Of a stretch of DNA of 64,000 nucleotides, positions 8,699 to 17,772 are shown piece after piece; positions within the stretch are counted from its first letter, which is position 1, and each line of letters opens with the position of its first letter. Both the position numbers and the translations under genes were made by a program. The notes under the pieces were generated by a model. The model made no database searches. It had not been told where the DNA came from and saw only the letters and a list, made by a program, of their open reading frames with translations. The stretch spans positions 22,839 through 86,838 of the forward strand of contig CAIZMB010000072.1 in NCBI GenBank assembly GCA_903933935.1. The letters are read 5' to 3'. This DNA is from an uncultured Cytophagaceae bacterium. GTDB taxonomy: Bacteria > Bacteroidota > Bacteroidia > Cytophagales > Spirosomataceae.

Positions 8699-8715
8699 GT
8701 AACATTTGGGTTACA
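8699..8715 (+). promoter_or_regulatory. Putative Pho-box-like direct repeat
   Basis: GTAACA at 8699–8704 and GTTACA at 8710–8715 are two hexamers exactly 11 bp apart, in the context gTAACATTTgg/gTTACATTTtg. The spacing and hexamer resemble the TTWACA repeats bound by PhoP/PhoB-type regulators. It lies 37 bp before the start of the beta-propeller lipoprotein gene. The assignment rests on by-eye similarity with the boxes before the TonB receptor and PiT genes. Confidence 0.4.
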
Positions 8716-8752
8716 TTTTGAAAGTAATTTTACAATTAAATCCTTTAAAAAT

Positions 8753-10270
8753 ATGCACAAAATAAAATTTATCTACCCGTTTCTAATAACGCTTATTTTA
8801 ATTTCTTGCCAAAAAGAAGAAATTGCGATCCCTTTAGAAAATACACAAAATGAAGATCTAAGCGGCTATCAAGAAATAGCTTCCATTAATTTAGGCGGTT
8901 TAGGTGCTGCAGAAATTACCGCTTTCGACCCTAGTACGAATAGACTATTCGCCGTAAATAACGGCTCAGAAAATAAGATAGACGTTATTGACATTAGTAA
9001 TCCCGCTAGTATTTCAGTGATAAAGTCAATCAGTATGACCCCTTATGGTGGCTACGTTAATAGCGTTGCAGTAAGTAACGGAAAGCTAGCTGCAGCCATC
9101 GAATCAACAGACAAGCAAGCGCCTGGTAAAATAGTGGTATTTAATACGACTACTTACGCAGAAATTAAATCCGTAACGGTAGGTGCATTGCCAGATATGG
9201 TTACTTTTTCACCTGACGGGAATTATATAATTTCAGCCAATGAAGGTGAACCAAGTGCCAATTATCTAAATGATCCAGAAGGAACAATTTCAATTATTAA
9301 GGTATCAGACTATTCAGTAATCACCTTAAATTTTGCTTCGTTTGAAAACCAACTAGCTAGCTTAACAGCCAAAGGATTTAGAATTTTTGGACCCGGCAAA
9401 AATTTTAATAAAGATATTGAGCCAGAATACATAAGCGTTTCTGATGATTCAAAAACAGCCTATGTTACCTTGCAAGAGAACAATGCCATCGCTGAAGTAG
9501 ATATTGCAAGTGCTACTATTAAGAAAATCACCCCACTAGGTTTTAAAGATTATTCGTTGGCTCCAAATGCAATTGATGTGAGCGATCGAGATAATAAAAT
9601 TGAGTTTAACCCTGTATCAAAACTTTTTGGAATCTATATGCCAGATGCGATCGCATTTTTAAATTACAATGGAACTCCTTATTTATTTACAGCAAATGAG
9701 GGTGATTCAAGAGAATACACCGCTTTTACAGAAATGAAAAGAGTTAGTGCTGTTTCTTTAGATGCGACTAATTTTCCAAATGCTTCAGCACTTAAAACAG
9801 ATTTGAATTTAGGAAGGTTAAACATTACAACCACTTTAGGGGATAATGATTCAGATGGCGATTTTGATGCTTTGTATTCTTTAGGATCTAGATCGTTTAG
9901 TGTTTGGAATGCAACAACAGGAAGCCAAGTATTTGATAGCAAAAATGAACTTGACATTAAAGCAAAAGAACTTGCGATTTATGATGATACAAGAAGTGAT
10001 GACAAGTCGGTAGAGCCAGAATCAGTTTGTGTAGGTCGAGTTGGCAACAAAAATATTGCCATTGTCGGCTTAGAAAGAGCAGACGCGTTTGCTATTTATG
10101 ATATAACTATTCCAACCGCACCGGTTTTCGTGAAAATGTTTAAGACAGGCGATGCCCCTGAAGGAATTATTTTTATCCCCGCATCCAAAAGTCCCATTAA
10201 GCAAAGTTTAATTGTCATCAGTAGCGAAAATGACGGTTTAGTTAAAATATATAAGTCAACTAAATTATAA
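8753..10270 (+). CDS. Choice-of-anchor I family beta-propeller lipoprotein
   Basis: A 505-aa lipoprotein with signal peptide and lipobox LISC (Cys19), so it is probably anchored to the outer membrane. The repeats are of the LVIVD/YVTN type: IDVIDISNPASISV, GKIVVFNTTTYAEIKSVTVGALPDMVTFSPDGNYIISANEGEP, and a later LFTANEGDSREY. This matches the choice-of-anchor I family. As far as I recall, some members are annotated as atypical alkaline phosphatases or surface glycoproteins; catalytic activity is unproven here. The gene has its own promoter region with a Pho-box-like repeat and ends in a strong terminator. Its position next to the phosphonate island fits a phosphorus-scavenging role, which is inference. 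Confidence 0.8.
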   Translation: MHKIKFIYPFLITLILISCQKEEIAIPLENTQNEDLSGYQEIASINLGGLGAAEITAFDPSTNRLFAVNNGSENKIDVIDISNPASISVIKSISMTPYGGYVNSVAVSNGKLAAAIESTDKQAPGKIVVFNTTTYAEIKSVTVGALPDMVTFSPDGNYIISANEGEPSANYLNDPEGTISIIKVSDYSVITLNFASFENQLASLTAKGFRIFGPGKNFNKDIEPEYISVSDDSKTAYVTLQENNAIAEVDIASATIKKITPLGFKDYSLAPNAIDVSDRDNKIEFNPVSKLFGIYMPDAIAFLNYNGTPYLFTANEGDSREYTAFTEMKRVSAVSLDATNFPNASALKTDLNLGRLNITTTLGDNDSDGDFDALYSLGSRSFSVWNATTGSQVFDSKNELDIKAKELAIYDDTRSDDKSVEPESVCVGRVGNKNIAIVGLERADAFAIYDITIPTAPVFVKMFKTGDAPEGIIFIPASKSPIKQSLIVISSENDGLVKIYKSTKL

Positions 10271-10341
10271 GGTAAAATAGGTTAGTATGTAATTCGTCTC
10301 ACCTAGTTTTTTCTAACGAACTCAGGAAAAGGTTTATATCA

Positions 10342-10378
10342 AAAGGGTTTATGAAATAGAAATCATAAACCCTTTTTT
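10342..10378 (+). terminator. Rho-independent terminator
   Basis: A 13-bp stem (AAAGGGTTTATGA paired with TCATAAACCCTTT) is followed by a T-run. It sits about 70 bp after the stop of the beta-propeller gene. Confidence 0.8.
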
Positions 10379-10379
10379 T

Positions 10380-10738
10380 GGGTAAAAATCCACTTCAATT
10401 GGATCAAGAGCAAACGCATTAGTAGATGTGTTTACTATGACCATTATCAGAAAAATAATTGCACTACTAGCATCATTTCTTGGGACAAAAACTCTTGTGC
10501 TCCACATAGGTTGACGACGAAGGATTAATGAAGAAAAGTCTTGATACAGGGAAAGAACTGCCAACCAAGCTATTTTAAATATGCTTACTAGAAAGCCTTT
10601 TAGATGCCACCTATGCTTCTAATGAACCACGGCGAAGCCATATCATTCAAAGCCGATCAAAAAGGATTTATGACAATTTCTGAGACTAAATGTTATCCGA
10701 ATGATGTTTCCAGAATTAGCTTATTTCTAAGAAAATAA
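10380..10738. other. Gene-free stretch with possible decayed coding or repeat sequence
   Basis: This stretch lies between two terminators and has no convincing gene. On the plus strand, 10613–10738 could encode 41 aa ending ISETKCYPND…SLFLRK, which looks like a detached protein C-terminus. On the minus strand, 10349–10564 is open, but it runs through the terminator stem and looks unlike a real protein. Its VPRND-containing translation recalls the dispersed intergenic repeats found in some genomes. I cannot assign either. Confidence 0.3.
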
Positions 10739-10767
10739 AAAGGGATAGAAAAAATTTCCATCCCTTT
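10739..10767 (-). terminator. Terminator after the susD-like gene
   Basis: AAAGGGAT and ATCCCTTT form an 8-bp stem with a 13-base AT-rich loop. A U-rich tail follows when read on the minus strand. It lies 28 bp after the susD-like stop. Confidence 0.75.
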
Positions 10768-10794
10768 AAAAAAAACCATTTTATGAAATACTAT

Positions 10795-12381
10795 TTATTT
10801 AATCAACCACATTTGATCGTTGATATCATCTTTGCCAGCATATTGACTATCAATAGCTGCTTTGTAATTCGTTGCGTTAGCCGTTCTTTCTGTCGCTGGA
10901 TAGATCCAACGCAAAGCAATACGATTCGAGTTTCCATTACCAACCCCAGAAGAGAACGCTGGGAAACCTGTCCTTCTCCAGTTGAAATAAGCTTCCATTC
11001 CTGAGTTCATGAAGAAGGCAGCATATTTTTGAGAAACGATTTTCTCAATTCCTGAAGCTGCATCATATTTAACTGAAGATTGCTCATAAAACGTATTGAA
11101 GTTGAAGTTAACCGTATACTTTACCAAGTCTGCTGCATCACGTGCGCCTGACTTCGAATACGTCATTGTATTAGCGCCCTCTGCAATACCGTAAAACGAT
11201 TGAGAAGCTTTAATGCCCTTAATATACCAATCTTCCGCTGAGCCGGATGCCCATCCACGTGCATATCCTTCCGCGATATTGAAACATAATTCAGGATAAC
11301 CCACGATTAACGTATTTTCACCCGTATAGTTTTGGTAGTAACGTGCCCGATTTTGGAAAGAGTAGATACCTGGAGCGAAACCCACGCCATTAGTTAAACC
11401 AGCATTTTTAGCCATATCATCTATATTATCACCAGAACCAGCACCACGGTAAGCGGTATAGTCTGAAGCTAATTTGCCCGCTTTTAAATCGGATCCTGCA
11501 GGCTCACACGTAATCATCACACGTGGATCTTGAGTTCTAGCTAATAAACCAACATACGTAGAAGCCATGTTTTGACGCGTCGCATCGAAACCAAAGTTAT
11601 CTGGATTCGAAGGATACTTGTTGAAGCTATTCCATACAAATTGCAAAGACTCAGCGTTCGAACCTAACATTGGATATTTCGTTGGGTTACTTAACATTTC
11701 AGCAAATTTCGCTTTAACACCTAATTCCGCATCTGCATCTTTCTTAGACAAAGTGATCAAGACACGTAAACGATAAGCGTTTACTACTTTTTGCCACTTC
11801 TTCAAATCTCCATTGAAATAGAAATCACCTGAGATGGTCTCTCCTTTAGCAGACAAAGCGGTTAAATCAGCATTCGCATCATCTAACCACTTCAAGATTT
11901 GCATATAGATAACTTTTTGTGAATCGTATTTAGGAGCTATATTTTCAATCCCTTTCAAGGCATCATTCATAGGTAAATCACCTACACGCTTCGACATTTG
12001 ATCGAAGAAATACGCACGAAAGAATTTACCTAAGGCAGAATATCCATTCACGTTAGCTAGACCTAATTTCTTCGCTTCCTCTTCCATCTTTACGACGTTT
12101 TTCAACGTGGTATATTGGTTTGGCATTTGACCTAAATTATACTCATTATTTGCATAATAATTATAGTTAGAGCAATAGAACTGATTATAACGAGCCTCCG
12201 CTGAGAATGGACGACCATTGTCGTTCATAACATTGAATTCGATAGCCTGCAGCACTAATGATGCAGGTACTTGTACCGCGCGATTAGAGTCTTTCTCTAA
12301 CTGGTCGAACGTTTTCTCGCAACTGCTTAATGCAATTAGAGAGAAGCCCAACATACCTAAAATTATATTTTTGATTTTCAT
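10795..12381 (-). CDS. SusD-like outer-membrane substrate-binding lipoprotein
   Basis: About 528 aa with a signal peptide and lipobox LSSC followed by EKTFDQL, as in SusD/RagB proteins (the SusD_like-2 type). The ATG at 12381 gives the usual MKIKNI… signal peptide; a start at 12393 is also open. Like other SusD proteins it would sit as a lid on the partner SusC barrel and capture a nutrient outside the cell. It lies 30 bp after the susC gene and is followed by a terminator, so the pair is a two-gene operon. The divergent neighbours are phosphonate-degradation genes, suggesting that the ligand carries a phosphonate; that is inference. No glycoside hydrolase or sulfatase is nearby, which is unusual for a sugar locus. 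Confidence 0.88.
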   Translation of the reverse strand: MKIKNIILGMLGFSLIALSSCEKTFDQLEKDSNRAVQVPASLVLQAIEFNVMNDNGRPFSAEARYNQFYCSNYNYYANNEYNLGQMPNQYTTLKNVVKMEEEAKKLGLANVNGYSALGKFFRAYFFDQMSKRVGDLPMNDALKGIENIAPKYDSQKVIYMQILKWLDDANADLTALSAKGETISGDFYFNGDLKKWQKVVNAYRLRVLITLSKKDADAELGVKAKFAEMLSNPTKYPMLGSNAESLQFVWNSFNKYPSNPDNFGFDATRQNMASTYVGLLARTQDPRVMITCEPAGSDLKAGKLASDYTAYRGAGSGDNIDDMAKNAGLTNGVGFAPGIYSFQNRARYYQNYTGENTLIVGYPELCFNIAEGYARGWASGSAEDWYIKGIKASQSFYGIAEGANTMTYSKSGARDAADLVKYTVNFNFNTFYEQSSVKYDAASGIEKIVSQKYAAFFMNSGMEAYFNWRRTGFPAFSSGVGNGNSNRIALRWIYPATERTANATNYKAAIDSQYAGKDDINDQMWLIK

Positions 12382-12411
12382 TGTATGAATCATTTAATAG
12401 ACATGAAAAGA

Positions 12412-15400
12412 TTAGAATGTGAAGTTTAAGTTAACTCCGTAACTTCTAACTGAAGGAGTTTGAACACCTGTAGCTCCGTCCGTGATGTATTGAGACATAT
12501 CAGTATCTTTTGCTTCAGCGAAGTACAATAAGTTACGACCTACAAAAGAAACGTTTGCGCCAGAAATTGATTTACCGAACCATTTTGTTGGAAGTTTAAC
12601 ACCGAAAACAACTTCTTTTAGCATTCCGAATGAACGGTTCATCAAGTTTCCTTCGTTAGTGTTATAGTAACGACCTACATAATCTTGTACGTAAGTCTTA
12701 ACTGCGTTAGGAGCAAATTTTAATTCAGAGAAGTTAGTCACCTTTCCGTCCGCATCATATTTAATCGCAACACCATTTGAAACTACGACTCCTTGACCTA
12801 CGAATGCTTTAACACCTAAGGCATCTTGCGGGCGCGCTGCAGCAAAAATTCCTTGAGTAGTTCCGATGTGACGACCTCCGCGATAAGCCTGTTGCTGAGT
12901 ATAGTTAATGATTTTACCCCCGACGCGGCCATCAAATAAAACGCTCAAACTTACATTCTTGTATGTAAACTTATTATTAAAACCAAAAACAAAATCAGGA
13001 TTTGCATTACCTAAATATTGAGATTGAGTTCCTGTCAATCTTTCCGGGATACCACCTGCTGTATTGATGATTTGTCCTTCTGGTGTTCGAACGAAAGCCG
13101 AACCATATATTTTATCTGTGCGATCTCCTACTTTTAAAAACGTATTTAAGCTTTTAATACCTGGATAAATTTCGGTTAGCGTTTGCTCAAAAGTAGAGTA
13201 GTTTGCCAATACATCCCAACTAAAATCCGCTGTTTGGATAGGCGTTCCGGTCACTGAAATTTCATATCCTTTCTTCTGAGTCTTGATCCCGTTCACTAAT
13301 GCAGATGTATAACCTGAAGTAGATGAGATTGGTAAAGCGAAGATAGAAGGGCCATCATTTGAGATAAAATAAGCCGCATCTATTGCGATACGATTTTTAA
13401 ATAGACGTAAGTCCATACCAAATTCCGTCTGAGAAGTCTCCGATGGATTCAAGTTTGGATTGCTCAATTCGTTCCCATAAGTTGCTCCTGTTTGGTTATT
13501 GTAAAAGAAACCCGTTGAATATACCGTGTTGTTTTGGTATGAAGGACCATCATAAGGTGAGTTATAATTTTCACCTGAATATGTTCCCGCACGGTTATCT
13601 ATGGTAGATGAAGTCAAACCATCTTTTACGTTAGCATACGATCCACGGAATTTCAAAAAAGAAATCGTTTCAGGTAAATCGATGTAATCAGAAATTACAG
13701 AAACTGCCCCAAATGAAGGATAGAAGAACGAGTTTTTACCCGCAGGTAAAGTTGACAATTTATCCAAACGACCTGTAGCGAAAACTGTTAAATATTTCTT
13801 GTATGAAAAGTCAGCTGAGTAGTAGGCTGAAAGAACATTCATGTCTGAACCAAAGTTAGCTACTTGAACTGGAAGAGCTGAGTTTGAGAAATTGTATAAA
13901 CCTGGAACGTTCAAATAATTCGTTGAAGCGAAGATTGATTTATATTGGAAAACACGTTGTGATGCCCCCGCATTAATTTTTGTATTAAAGCCTGGTAAGA
14001 TATCCTTGTCAAACGTTAATAACAATTCTGTATTATTCTCAAATAAAGAACGACGATCTTCACGGTAATCCCCACGTCGCTCATCACGACCATAAGTACC
14101 AGCTGAGTAAGGGAATTTCTCCGTACGAACCATATCCCAAGTGGTTACTTGTGTACGTGCTAACAAATTCAAATTCTCATTAAAGGTATAACGCAAAGCT
14201 GCTTGACCTATCACATCAGTCTTGTAGTGCGAACGCAACCACTCATATGACATAAAGTAAGGGTTATTATATCGTTGATATTCCGCATAAATTTGTTGGA
14301 CACCTTCTTTTCCCTTTTGCCAGTAATTGCGCATATCATCCACATTCCAGTCAGCACCTGCCCAATAAACAATGTTGTAGATGATCGAGTTAGGACCATA
14401 GTTTACATCCGGAATATTAGGGGTATACTGGCGGTTGTATTGTAAGTTGGACTCAAACTTCAATTTATTTGAAAACTTATAATCAGCCGTAATGTTAAAG
14501 TTCGTCATGTTCAATTGCGTATTTGGAACAATACCTTTTTGATAGATATGTGACGTAGAAAAACGTAAATTGTATTTCTCTCCTGTGGCAGATACTGAAA
14601 CGTTATTAGTAGAAAGTATGCCCGCTTCTAAGAAACGCTTCAAATTATCTTTTCCACGTGCGATCCAAGGCGTGCCTGAACGCTTACCAGTAATAGGATC
14701 CACTGGTGAATCATACTGAGGAATTAATTGGCCATTGAATTTTGGACCCCAACCCCCATCATAATCACCATCATTCAATCCACCCCCTTTACCATCTCCA
14801 AACGCATATGAACCATGATCACCAGGACCATATTCGTCTTGCACTTCTGGAATGGCATAGAAACCGCTTTGAATTTGGGTAGATGAGTTAACCTCAACAG
14901 AAAAACCACGCTTGTCAGCAGAACCACGTTTTGTTGTGATTAAGATCGCACCGTTCTTACCACGGAAACCATAAAGAGCCGAAGCAGAAGCTCCTTTCAA
15001 AACTGAATAGGTTTCAATGTCATCTGGAGAAATATTCCAAGTATCAGAGTTGATCGGTACACCATCCACTACATATAAGATCGTTGAACTACCACGTAAC
15101 GAGATATTGGGTTTTCTCAATAATTCCGGTTGAGCTCCAACAGTCAAACCAGCCACGCGACCAGATAATGCGTTGATTGCATTTGGCTCACGTGCTTTGA
15201 TTGTGCTTGTACCATCTACCGATTGAATAGCTACACCAATACGGCGCACATCCTTTTTGATACCCAAAGCTGTTACAATCACCTCTTGTAATTGGCGATT
15301 GTCCACATCCAAAATAATCTTTAAAGTAGATTGATTTCCCACAGTAACAGTTTTGCTTGTATAACCAATCATGGAAAATTCCAAAATTGAGTTAGTTGAT

Positions 15401-15633
15401 GCAGAGACTGTAAACTGTCCATTTGCGCCTGAATTTGTTCCCTTATTAGTTCCATTGACCTTAATGGAAACACCTGGAATACCTGCATTATCATCACTTC
15501 CGATGACCACCCCTGTAATCGAGCGTTCTTGGGCATGGGCACCCAAGAAGGCCAACTGGCACAAGGTGAAAATGAACCAAAAACTCTTTTTTAGAGTCAT
15601 TTTGGACACATGTTTTTGTAAATTCTTTCTCAT
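12412..15633 (-). CDS. SusC/RagA family TonB-linked outer-membrane transporter
   Basis: 1073 aa. The signal peptide ends near GAHAQ, followed by a carboxypeptidase-D regulatory-like domain (SITGVVIGSDDNAGIPGVSIKVNGTNKG, residues ~38–120), then the plug domain with LQEVIVTALGIKK and VDGVPI, then a long barrel ending in VNLNFTF with a terminal Phe. SusC proteins import nutrients using TonB energy, with SusD as lid. A start at 15600 (MTLKKSFW) is an alternative. The gene is divergent from the PhnX-like gene, sharing a ~260-bp intergenic region, and is the first gene of the susCD operon. The substrate may be a phosphonate-bearing molecule, judged only from the neighbours. Confidence 0.9.
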   Translation of the reverse strand: MRKNLQKHVSKMTLKKSFWFIFTLCQLAFLGAHAQERSITGVVIGSDDNAGIPGVSIKVNGTNKGTNSGANGQFTVSASTNSILEFSMIGYTSKTVTVGNQSTLKIILDVDNRQLQEVIVTALGIKKDVRRIGVAIQSVDGTSTIKAREPNAINALSGRVAGLTVGAQPELLRKPNISLRGSSTILYVVDGVPINSDTWNISPDDIETYSVLKGASASALYGFRGKNGAILITTKRGSADKRGFSVEVNSSTQIQSGFYAIPEVQDEYGPGDHGSYAFGDGKGGGLNDGDYDGGWGPKFNGQLIPQYDSPVDPITGKRSGTPWIARGKDNLKRFLEAGILSTNNVSVSATGEKYNLRFSTSHIYQKGIVPNTQLNMTNFNITADYKFSNKLKFESNLQYNRQYTPNIPDVNYGPNSIIYNIVYWAGADWNVDDMRNYWQKGKEGVQQIYAEYQRYNNPYFMSYEWLRSHYKTDVIGQAALRYTFNENLNLLARTQVTTWDMVRTEKFPYSAGTYGRDERRGDYREDRRSLFENNTELLLTFDKDILPGFNTKINAGASQRVFQYKSIFASTNYLNVPGLYNFSNSALPVQVANFGSDMNVLSAYYSADFSYKKYLTVFATGRLDKLSTLPAGKNSFFYPSFGAVSVISDYIDLPETISFLKFRGSYANVKDGLTSSTIDNRAGTYSGENYNSPYDGPSYQNNTVYSTGFFYNNQTGATYGNELSNPNLNPSETSQTEFGMDLRLFKNRIAIDAAYFISNDGPSIFALPISSTSGYTSALVNGIKTQKKGYEISVTGTPIQTADFSWDVLANYSTFEQTLTEIYPGIKSLNTFLKVGDRTDKIYGSAFVRTPEGQIINTAGGIPERLTGTQSQYLGNANPDFVFGFNNKFTYKNVSLSVLFDGRVGGKIINYTQQQAYRGGRHIGTTQGIFAAARPQDALGVKAFVGQGVVVSNGVAIKYDADGKVTNFSELKFAPNAVKTYVQDYVGRYYNTNEGNLMNRSFGMLKEVVFGVKLPTKWFGKSISGANVSFVGRNLLYFAEAKDTDMSQYITDGATGVQTPSVRSYGVNLNFTF

Positions 15634-15695
15634 AAATTTTTTAGTATGTTAAAATTTTCACAAAAATAAAGAGAGAATTTATCATGTCCCTTAAG

Positions 15696-15725
15696 CAAAA
15701 AATAAGAAATGATTAACAAAAACAA
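15696..15725 (-). promoter_or_regulatory. Putative promoter of the susC-like gene
   Basis: Read on the minus strand, a TTG (15723–15725) is followed 18 bp later by TATTTTTTG (15696–15704), close to the Bacteroidota TTG–TAnnTTTG pattern with one extra T. It lies about 63 bp before the start codon. Confidence 0.4.
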
Positions 15726-15740
15726 GGCAATGTGACCAAA

Positions 15741-15820
15741 TTGTTTCCTTTGAATAAACGATGTGTTATCACGCATAAAACATAATATTATATACAGGAA
15801 TAATTCAATTTTGTTTCCTT
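15741..15820. repeat. Direct repeat TTGTTTCCTT in the divergent susC–phnX intergenic region
   Basis: TTGTTTCCTT occurs at 15741–15750 and again at 15811–15820, exactly 70 bp apart (about seven helical turns). Both copies lie between the divergent susC and PhnX-like genes. They could be operator half-sites for a regulator of both operons. In AT-rich intergenic DNA a chance 10-bp repeat is also possible. Confidence 0.35.
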
Positions 15821-15896
15821 AATAAAAAATTTATACTGTAGTAACATAAAGGGGAGATTGAATTTGTTAATTTTAACATCAACTATTTCTCAAATC

Positions 15897-16634
15897 ATGA
15901 ACCCAATTAAATTAGTCATCTTAGATATGGCTGGAACAACCGTACTTGACCAACATGAAGTTGAGAAATGTTTCAAGGAGGCTGCTATTAAAAATGAATT
16001 GTGGGCAAGCGATGAACGGATTTTGGCCTTGCAGGGCTATGCCAAATTAGAAGTATTCACGATGTTATGGGCTGAACAACTCGGCTCATCAGACACTTCT
16101 ATTTCAGCAAAAGCGTTACAATCCTTCGAAGATTTTAAAACAATTTTAGAAGACCACTATCGACAAAACCCTGTATTTCAAACGGAGGGATGTCAAGAAC
16201 TTTTTGATTATTTACATAAAAGCGGAATATTCATTGCGCTAACAACGGGTTTTTATCGAAGCGTAGCGAACATCATTTTGACTAAACTAGGCTGGAGCCA
16301 ATCCTTAAATTCTAATTTTATAAACCTTAGAAATAAATCGGGTATTCATCTTTCAGTGACTCCAGATGAAGCAGGTGAAGGGCGACCGTCCCCTAAAATG
16401 ATTCAGTTTGCCATGAAACAAATTGGGATAACAAACTTATCCGAAGTTATCAATGTAGGTGACACGCCTGTTGACCTAGCTTTTGGTAAAAATGCCGGGG
16501 TGAGACTTGCCCTAGGCGTGTGCAATGGAACTCATACACGCGAACAATTAGCCTCATTCCCTAATGATGGATTATTAAATAAAATAGATGACCTCATTCA
16601 AATCATTGAAGATTTAAAAAATGAAAAAATATGA
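15897..16634 (+). CDS. PhnX-like phosphonatase (HAD superfamily)
   Basis: About 245 aa. Motif I is DMAGTT with Asp10 as nucleophile and Ala12 where most HAD phosphatases have Asp. The same DxAGTT pattern occurs in phosphonoacetaldehyde hydrolase (PhnX). Lys50 in LQGYAKLEV lies 40 residues on, matching the Schiff-base lysine of PhnX (Asp12/Lys53 in the Bacillus enzyme) by my alignment. The metal motif is GDTPVDL. PhnX hydrolyses phosphonoacetaldehyde to acetaldehyde and phosphate; the phosphonatase-like sister family (TIGR03351) is the other candidate. A TTG start at 15858 is open, but the ATG at 15897 gives a normal N-terminus. The end overlaps the FAD oxidoreductase start by 14 bp, so the two are coupled. 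Confidence 0.85.
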   Translation: MNPIKLVILDMAGTTVLDQHEVEKCFKEAAIKNELWASDERILALQGYAKLEVFTMLWAEQLGSSDTSISAKALQSFEDFKTILEDHYRQNPVFQTEGCQELFDYLHKSGIFIALTTGFYRSVANIILTKLGWSQSLNSNFINLRNKSGIHLSVTPDEAGEGRPSPKMIQFAMKQIGITNLSEVINVGDTPVDLAFGKNAGVRLALGVCNGTHTREQLASFPNDGLLNKIDDLIQIIEDLKNEKI

Positions 16635-17772
16635 TTTAATTGTTGTTGGCGGTGGAATTATTGGCACTTTTAGCGCATATCATGCACTAAAAAAGGGGAA
16701 AACAGTTCTATTATTAGAGAAAGACTCACAACCTTTTGAGGCAAGTTTTCGGAATTTTGGTCAAGCAGTTCCCTCGGGACAATCCATGGACAAGTGGTTC
16801 GATTATGGCCGTAAATCATTACAGATATATAAGGAATTACAAAGTGAAACCAATATCTCCTTGGTTCCCAACGGATCCTGGTACCTTGCTTCGGATGACC
16901 AAGAATTAACGCTCTTAGAAGAGATTCAGAAAATTTTTGATGAGCGAGGATATTCAAATAAATTACATTCAGCGGATGATTGTCAGAAATCAAATCCGCA
17001 TTTTAGAAAGGACTATGTAAAAGGAGGCTTATTTTTATCCGAGGAAGCATCCTTAAATCCTAGATTGATGGTGCACCGAGTTCGGGAATTTATGATCCAG
17101 CACATGGATCTACACTATCAAAATTTGTGTGCGGTGGTTGGCGTAGAGAAAAAAAGAGGAATTGCTAGGGTATTCACAACAATGAATCAAAATTTTTGGT
17201 CAGAAAAAGTGATTATAGCCAATGGCAGAGACACACAATTTTTATTGCCCGAACATTATCCAGTCTCAGATTTAAAAATCAGCAAACTACAAATGCTTAG
17301 ATTGGCAGCGCAAAAACCTATATTAAAACCAAATATTCTTACCGGACTCACGATTCGACGGTACGAAAGTTTCCATTCTTGCCCATCGCATAAAAAATTA
17401 ACATCCACACCGGAACAAGCCCAACTGCAAAATAAAGGCATTCACATTTTATTCAAACAAGCGGATGACGGATCCATTATTTTAGGAGATTCACATGAAT
17501 ATGTCCAAGCTGGCAAACAAGCTGACTTTGGGTTTGAGATCTCTTCAGAAATCAATGAAATGATGCTCCATGAAGCCAAAAAAATAATTGACCTACCACA
17601 ATGGGATGTTGACGCCACATGGGCTGGATTTTATTTGCAAGGAACTCATTCAGAGGTATTCACCAAACAAGTGGATGATGTGATTCACATTATCAATGGC
17701 ATTGGGGGGAAAGGGATGACAACCAGTCCTGGATTTACTTCCGAGTATATTCAAAAACTTTATCAGAAATAG
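16621..17772 (+). CDS. FAD-dependent oxidoreductase of phosphonate catabolism (TIGR03364-like)
   Basis: 383 aa with the DAO fold. The FAD dinucleotide motif is VVGGGIIG (residues 8–15) with Glu33 after the second strand. SFRNFGQ (42–48) is the signature I associate with the TIGR03364/HpnW group, and GIGGKGMTTSPG is near the C-terminus. Members occur in phosphonate operons. To my knowledge relatives called PbfC/PbfD oxidise 2-aminoethylphosphonate or its N-methyl form to phosphonoacetaldehyde. Here it is translationally coupled to the PhnX-like gene, giving the logic of amine to aldehyde to phosphate. No PhnW aminotransferase is present, so this enzyme may replace it. Its 3' end overlaps the convergent acetyltransferase gene by 10 bp. 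Confidence 0.85.
   Translation: MKKYDLIVVGGGIIGTFSAYHALKKGKTVLLLEKDSQPFEASFRNFGQAVPSGQSMDKWFDYGRKSLQIYKELQSETNISLVPNGSWYLASDDQELTLLEEIQKIFDERGYSNKLHSADDCQKSNPHFRKDYVKGGLFLSEEASLNPRLMVHRVREFMIQHMDLHYQNLCAVVGVEKKRGIARVFTTMNQNFWSEKVIIANGRDTQFLLPEHYPVSDLKISKLQMLRLAAQKPILKPNILTGLTIRRYESFHSCPSHKKLTSTPEQAQLQNKGIHILFKQADDGSIILGDSHEYVQAGKQADFGFEISSEINEMMLHEAKKIIDLPQWDVDATWAGFYLQGTHSEVFTKQVDDVIHIINGIGGKGMTTSPGFTSEYIQKLYQK

Noticed and set aside
10349..10564. 71-aa minus-strand frame
   Set aside because: It crosses the stem of a strong terminator and has no domain or signal. Kept only as a possible dispersed repeat.
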